From NCBI GenBank assembly GCA_963843565.1, contig CAWJKY010000002.1, positions 124,001-188,000 of the forward strand: 64,000 bases of DNA. Direction: 5' to 3'. Numbering within the stretch: position 1 is the stretch's first letter; each line of letters starts with the position of its first letter. Shown here piece after piece: positions 60,471 to 64,000 of the stretch. A model generated the notes under the pieces. That model ran no database searches. It was not told where the DNA came from and worked only from the letters and a program-made list of their open reading frames with translations. Origin of the DNA: DASZQY01 sp963843565 (lineage in GTDB: Bacteria > Pseudomonadota > Alphaproteobacteria > Rhizobiales > Kaistiaceae). The position numbers and the translations under genes are program-made.

Positions 60471-61053
60471 GGCGACGTCGCGCCGGCGGCGTGCGGCGCT
60501 CGGCACCGCGCTTCTCGCCACTCTGGCGATCGCGGCGCCCGCCAGCGGCCACACCATCATCAACATGCACTGCCGCGTGTTGTTCAATTTCGACGGGCCA
60601 ACGGTGAACGCCTTCGGCGAAACGTGGACCTTCGATCCGCACTACAGCGAACACCTGCTCGCCGACTTCGATGTCGATCACGACGGCGCCTTCAGCGCAT
60701 CCGAGGTCGCCGAGATCGCGAAGGTCGGGCTCCCCAATCTCGCCGGTCACCACTACCTGACGTTCGTCACGGTCGACGGAAAGGACATCGGTGAGATCGA
60801 GCCCTACACCTTCAATGCCGTGGCGCGGGGCGGCATCGTCACCTTCGCCCTCTCCGTGAAGCTTCCGACACCGGTCGATCCGTCCGTCTCCGACCTCAGG
60901 GTGGAGATCAGCGACCCTGCCTTCACCATTTATCCGGTGTTTCCAGAGGCCAATCCGGTGGCACTGCGCGGCACGGGCGACCGCACGTGCACGACGGCCG
61001 TCATCGACAACGCGGAGACCGAAACACAAGCCGCGACCGTGACGTGCGACTGA
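60460..61053 (+). CDS. DUF1007-family periplasmic protein
   Basis: A 197-residue exported protein with an Arg-rich start and a signal peptide to about residue 30 (ends PASG). FGETWTFDPHYSEHLLADFD and the EF-hand-like DVDHDGAFSASE match DUF1007, usually found with nickel/cobalt transporters. The usual N-terminal HPHV block is replaced by HTIINMH. Here the partner is a YHYH protein, and no transporter is seen. ATG at 60460 lies inside the YHYH frame. It converges with the autotransporter gene ten bases away. Confidence 0.8.
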   Translation: MAARATSRRRRAALGTALLATLAIAAPASGHTIINMHCRVLFNFDGPTVNAFGETWTFDPHYSEHLLADFDVDHDGAFSASEVAEIAKVGLPNLAGHHYLTFVTVDGKDIGEIEPYTFNAVARGGIVTFALSVKLPTPVDPSVSDLRVEISDPAFTIYPVFPEANPVALRGTGDRTCTTAVIDNAETETQAATVTCD

Positions 61054-61063
61054 CGAACCTTGT

Positions 61064-64000
61064 TCAATTGAGCGGCAGGGTTGCCTTGATGGAGCCGCTG
61101 ACGAAGCGGAAGGACCAGTCGGATTGGGCACCGACCTTGACGTCGGCGCCAAAGCTGGCGCCCCCCGGCAGGGCGAGGTCGAGGGTGCCGTCGGCGCTGC
61201 CCTCAAGCCCCTGGTAGCGGAACGAACTGCCGTCGTCGGTGAAGTCGACGATGCCCGCGAACTTCGCACCCGGCGTCAGCCGGATACCGTCTCCGACATA
61301 GAACGTGTAGGCAAAGGCCGGCGTCAACGCGACCTGGGTCAGCCCTTCCGTCACCGACGGCACGCCGATCCCCATTGAGTCCGTGTAGGCGTCGGTGGTC
61401 TGTTGCAGGCTCGACACCCGGATCCCCGGGGTCAGCGTCCACGCCCCCATCCGGTACTGCCCGGCAAGCGACCCGTCGACCAGCCAGCGCGTCGCCCCGA
61501 CACCATCGGTATAGGTGCCGTACGGGCTGATCTTGTCCCACGACCGCCCACCCTCGGCCCGGATCGAGAAGAACAGGTTGGGCGCCAGCCGCACGGTGGC
61601 ATAGGGGCCCGCCATCCACCCCTCGTCCGAAGCTGTCGCCGAGTCGGTCGTCGAGGTCTGCGTGATGGTGTCGTACTGGACGATCGCCCCGACCAGCAGG
61701 TTCGGGTTGATGACGTAGTCGGCACCCGCGAAGGCCAGCCCGAAGTCGCCGTAGCTGCCCGTCTGGTCGTAGAGCCCGAAGGTCCCCTGGAACCACAGAT
61801 TGAACGGGCTCGTTCCCTTGGCGCCGGTCATCGCCCGGATCGCATCGAGGCTCGCCGAGACGGTGGCGTTGGTGGCGCCATTGGCGAGCGGCGCCAGCGC
61901 CAGGAAGTTCGACTGGAAGTTACCGCCGATGCCGGTGCCGCCGTTCAGCTGGTCGATGCCATCCTGCGCGGTGTCCGCCTGGTTGTTCTGGATGATGGTA
62001 TTGGTGGTGGTCAGGAGGCTGGTGATCGTCTTGACCGCCTTGTCGCGCGTGTTGGAGCTGTGGAACGTGCAGGTGACCGCTTCCCCGGCGGCCAGCACGA
62101 CCGTGGCGGTCGCCGTCCCCAGATCGCCGCTGCTATCGCTGTCGTCGCAGGCGATCCCATCGAGGTGGAAGCCGTCGGCGCTCATGTCCTTGGCGCTCAC
62201 CGTGTAGGTGCCGCGCGTCAGCGTCACCGCCCCCGCCTGCCCCGCGCCACCGCTCGTCGCCACCGACACGTTCAGCGACGACGTCGGCGACGTGAACCCG
62301 AAGAACCCGTCCGGACCGTCCGTCTGTTCGGCGATGATGATGGTGCCAACCGCCGGCGCATCGACCGTCAGTGCGAAGGTCTTCGACGAGGTCTGCGCCG
62401 TCGGCGTCGTCTGGTCGGTCACCTTCACCGTGAACGTCGTGGTCACCAGCAGCGCGGTGGGTGTCCCGCTAATCTCACCGGTCGTGGTGTTGAAGCTGAG
62501 CCCGGTCGGTAAGGTCGCCGGATTGGTACCGGTCGAATCATAGAGCGCGAAGCTCGGTGTCCCGAACCCGCCCGAAGCCGTCACCGGCGTGAACGCGGTC
62601 GCTGCCGTCCCCTCCGTCAGGGTTGTCGTTGCCACGGCCTGGGTTGTCGTCAGCGCGACCGCATCGACCGTCAGCTGGAACGTCTTCGACGAGGTCTGCG
62701 CCGTCGGCGTCGTCTGGTCGGTCACCTTCACCGTGAACGTCGTCGTCGCCAGAAGCGCCGTTGGCGTCCCGGTGATCTGTCCGGTCGTCGTCGAGAAGCT
62801 GAGCCCGGTCGGCAGGCTCGCCGGGTTGGTGCCGGTCGAATCATAGAGCGCGAAGCTCAGTGTCCCGAACCCGCCCGAAGCCGTCACCGGCGTAAACGGC
62901 GTCGCCGCGGACCCCTCCGTCAGCGTCGTCGTCGGCACGGCCTGGATCGTCGCCAGCGCGACCGCATCGACCGTCAGCGCGAAGGTCTTCGACGAGGTCT
63001 GGGCCGTCGGCGTCGTTTGGTCGGTCACGCGAACGGCAAAGGTGGTTGCCGCCAGCAGCACCGTTGGCGTGCCGCTGATCTCACCGGTCGTGGTGTTGAA
63101 GCTGAGCCCCGTCGGGAGGGTCGCCGGATTGGTACCGGTCGAATCATAGAGAGCGAAGCTCAGCGTCCCGAACCCGCCCGAAGCCGTCACCGGCGTGAAC
63201 GCGGTCGCCGCGGTTCCCTCCGTCAGCGTCGCCGTCGGCACCGCTTGCGTCGTCGTCAGCGCCACAGCATCGACCGTCAGCGCGAAGGTCTTCGACGAGG
63301 TCTGTGCCGTCGGCGTCGTCTGGTCGGTCACCTTCACCGTGAACGTCGTCATCGCCAGAAGCGCCGTCGGCGTCCCGGTGATCTGTCCGGTCGTCGTCGA
63401 GAAGCTGAGCCCGGTCGGTAAGGTCGCCAGCGATGTACCGGTCGAATCATAGAGCGCGAAGCTCAGCGTCCCGAACCCGCCCGAAGCCGTCACCGGCGTG
63501 AACGGCGTCGCCGCGGACCCCTCCGTCAGCGTCGTCGTCGGCACCGCTTGCGTCGTCGTCAGCGGCGTCACATAGGTGAACTGGTCGGATGCCGACGTCG
63601 CCGAGGTGCCGCCGGCCGTCGTCACCGTAACGTCGACCGTGCCGGTGCCGGCCGGCGCGAATGCCGTGAGCGACGTTGCGGCATGGACCACGTAGGCTGT
63701 TGCGGCGGTTGCGCCGAACATGACCGCCGTTGCGCCGGTGAAGTTGGTCCCGAGGATCAACACCGTCTCCCCGTCCGAACCGGAGGTCGGCGAGATCGAG
63801 GTGACCGTTGGCGCCGGTACGTAGGTGAACTGATCGGATGCCGACGTCGCCGACGTGCCGCCCCCGTTCGTCACCGTCACGTCGACCGTGCCGGTACCGG
63901 CTGGCGCCGTAGCCGAGATGTGGGTGTCGTTGCTGACGATGTAGATGGTGGCGTTGGTGGAACCGAATTTGACGCCGGCCGGCCCTGTGGTGCCGGTGAA
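61064..64000 (-). CDS. Autotransporter with IPT/TIG and Ig-like repeats (5' end outside window)
   Basis: The frame stays open to the window edge, so the N-terminus and signal peptide are missing; at least 978 residues are present. From the N-terminal side: IPT/TIG domains (ISPTSGSDGETVLILGTNFT), four 101-residue He_PIG-type Ig repeats (LPTGLSFSTTTGQITGTPT), a SpaA/prealbumin-like domain (GTYTVSAKDMSADGFHLDGI), a linker helix, and a C-terminal autotransporter beta-barrel of about 290 residues. It is a surface-anchored adhesin-like protein. The last residue is Asn in place of the common Phe. Confidence 0.9.
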   Translation of the reverse strand, partial: FTGTTGPAGVKFGSTNATIYIVSNDTHISATAPAGTGTVDVTVTNGGGTSATSASDQFTYVPAPTVTSISPTSGSDGETVLILGTNFTGATAVMFGATAATAYVVHAATSLTAFAPAGTGTVDVTVTTAGGTSATSASDQFTYVTPLTTTQAVPTTTLTEGSAATPFTPVTASGGFGTLSFALYDSTGTSLATLPTGLSFSTTTGQITGTPTALLAMTTFTVKVTDQTTPTAQTSSKTFALTVDAVALTTTQAVPTATLTEGTAATAFTPVTASGGFGTLSFALYDSTGTNPATLPTGLSFNTTTGEISGTPTVLLAATTFAVRVTDQTTPTAQTSSKTFALTVDAVALATIQAVPTTTLTEGSAATPFTPVTASGGFGTLSFALYDSTGTNPASLPTGLSFSTTTGQITGTPTALLATTTFTVKVTDQTTPTAQTSSKTFQLTVDAVALTTTQAVATTTLTEGTAATAFTPVTASGGFGTPSFALYDSTGTNPATLPTGLSFNTTTGEISGTPTALLVTTTFTVKVTDQTTPTAQTSSKTFALTVDAPAVGTIIIAEQTDGPDGFFGFTSPTSSLNVSVATSGGAGQAGAVTLTRGTYTVSAKDMSADGFHLDGIACDDSDSSGDLGTATATVVLAAGEAVTCTFHSSNTRDKAVKTITSLLTTTNTIIQNNQADTAQDGIDQLNGGTGIGGNFQSNFLALAPLANGATNATVSASLDAIRAMTGAKGTSPFNLWFQGTFGLYDQTGSYGDFGLAFAGADYVINPNLLVGAIVQYDTITQTSTTDSATASDEGWMAGPYATVRLAPNLFFSIRAEGGRSWDKISPYGTYTDGVGATRWLVDGSLAGQYRMGAWTLTPGIRVSSLQQTTDAYTDSMGIGVPSVTEGLTQVALTPAFAYTFYVGDGIRLTPGAKFAGIVDFTDDGSSFRYQGLEGSADGTLDLALPGGASFGADVKVGAQSDWSFRFVSGSIKATLPLN
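62348..63559 (-). repeat. Four tandem 303-bp repeats in the autotransporter gene
   Basis: The four units have an exact 303-base spacing (shared CTTCGACGAGGTCTG at 62381, 62684, 62987 and 63290) and each encodes 101 residues of a putative Ig domain. They are near-identical at the DNA level with scattered substitutions, indicating recent expansion or gene conversion. Copy number may vary between strains. Confidence 0.9.

Noticed and set aside
62348..63559. Regular repeats as a possible CRISPR array
   Set aside because: Units are 303 bases, contiguous and in frame within a coding sequence; there are no spacers or cas genes.

Overview
The window is GC-rich bacterial chromosome with tightly packed genes on both strands. 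It fits an alphaproteobacterium of the Hyphomicrobiales (Rhizobiales) type. The support is a three-gene cytochrome bc1 operon, the Nudix / DUF6111 / CCA-transferase / MoxR-DUF58-DUF4159 neighbourhood, an elongator tRNA-Met of alphaproteobacterial type, FixK/FnrL-like boxes and the overall family content. I saw no prophage, insertion sequence, rRNA or CRISPR array. Genus cannot be decided from the sequence alone.

Layout. 1-0.7 kb: a (ACCCC)4 tract and a PemK/MazF-type toxin module. 0.7-3.4 kb: petABC (minus strand). 3.7-10.7 kb: a flavodoxin-membrane fusion and three paralogous ABC exporter half-transporters; the ABC2-ABC1 pair is preceded by a possible leader peptide and attenuator. 10.7-15.7 kb: trmL, a DUF6544 protein, hemF with an FNR/FixK-like box, a phosphotransferase, a DM13 protein and a CCA-adding-type nucleotidyltransferase. 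15.7-19.3 kb: two tandem class III cyclase/TPR genes. 19.3-27.3 kb: DUF6111 and a CoA-pyrophosphatase-type Nudix protein, divergent from a four-gene MoxR-DUF58-BatA/DUF4159-membrane operon. 27.3-36 kb: an RhlE-like helicase and housekeeping or hypothetical genes, including a TetR/cupin pair with a clear operator. 36-37.9 kb: KDPG-aldolase-like and PfkB sugar kinase genes.

37.9-47.2 kb is the most coherent metabolic block. An iron alcohol dehydrogenase, an aldehyde dehydrogenase, a glutamine-synthetase-like ligase, an ethanolamine-permease-like transporter and an N-formylglutamate-amidohydrolase-like enzyme all lie on the minus strand. A RpiR regulator diverges from the last of these. Together they could import an amino alcohol or polyamine, attach it to glutamate, oxidise it and cleave it. 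A VapC-type toxin with an unusual antitoxin and two small genes are embedded in the block.

47.3-56 kb: MsrQ, two aldo-keto reductases, a TerC-family protein, an SDR, a small DMT transporter, a CaiB/BaiF CoA-transferase, DUF4383, and a type III polyketide synthase convergent with an isoprenylcysteine-methyltransferase-like protein. 56.3-64 kb: tRNA-Met with its own promoter, a secreted hypothetical protein, a tailed HU protein, a FAD monooxygenase, overlapping YHYH and DUF1007 exported proteins, and a large autotransporter with four 101-residue Ig-like repeats that runs off the window end.

Convergent gene pairs often share stop codons or place them inside palindromic terminators, and several genes use TTG or GTG starts chosen here from ribosome-binding sites.
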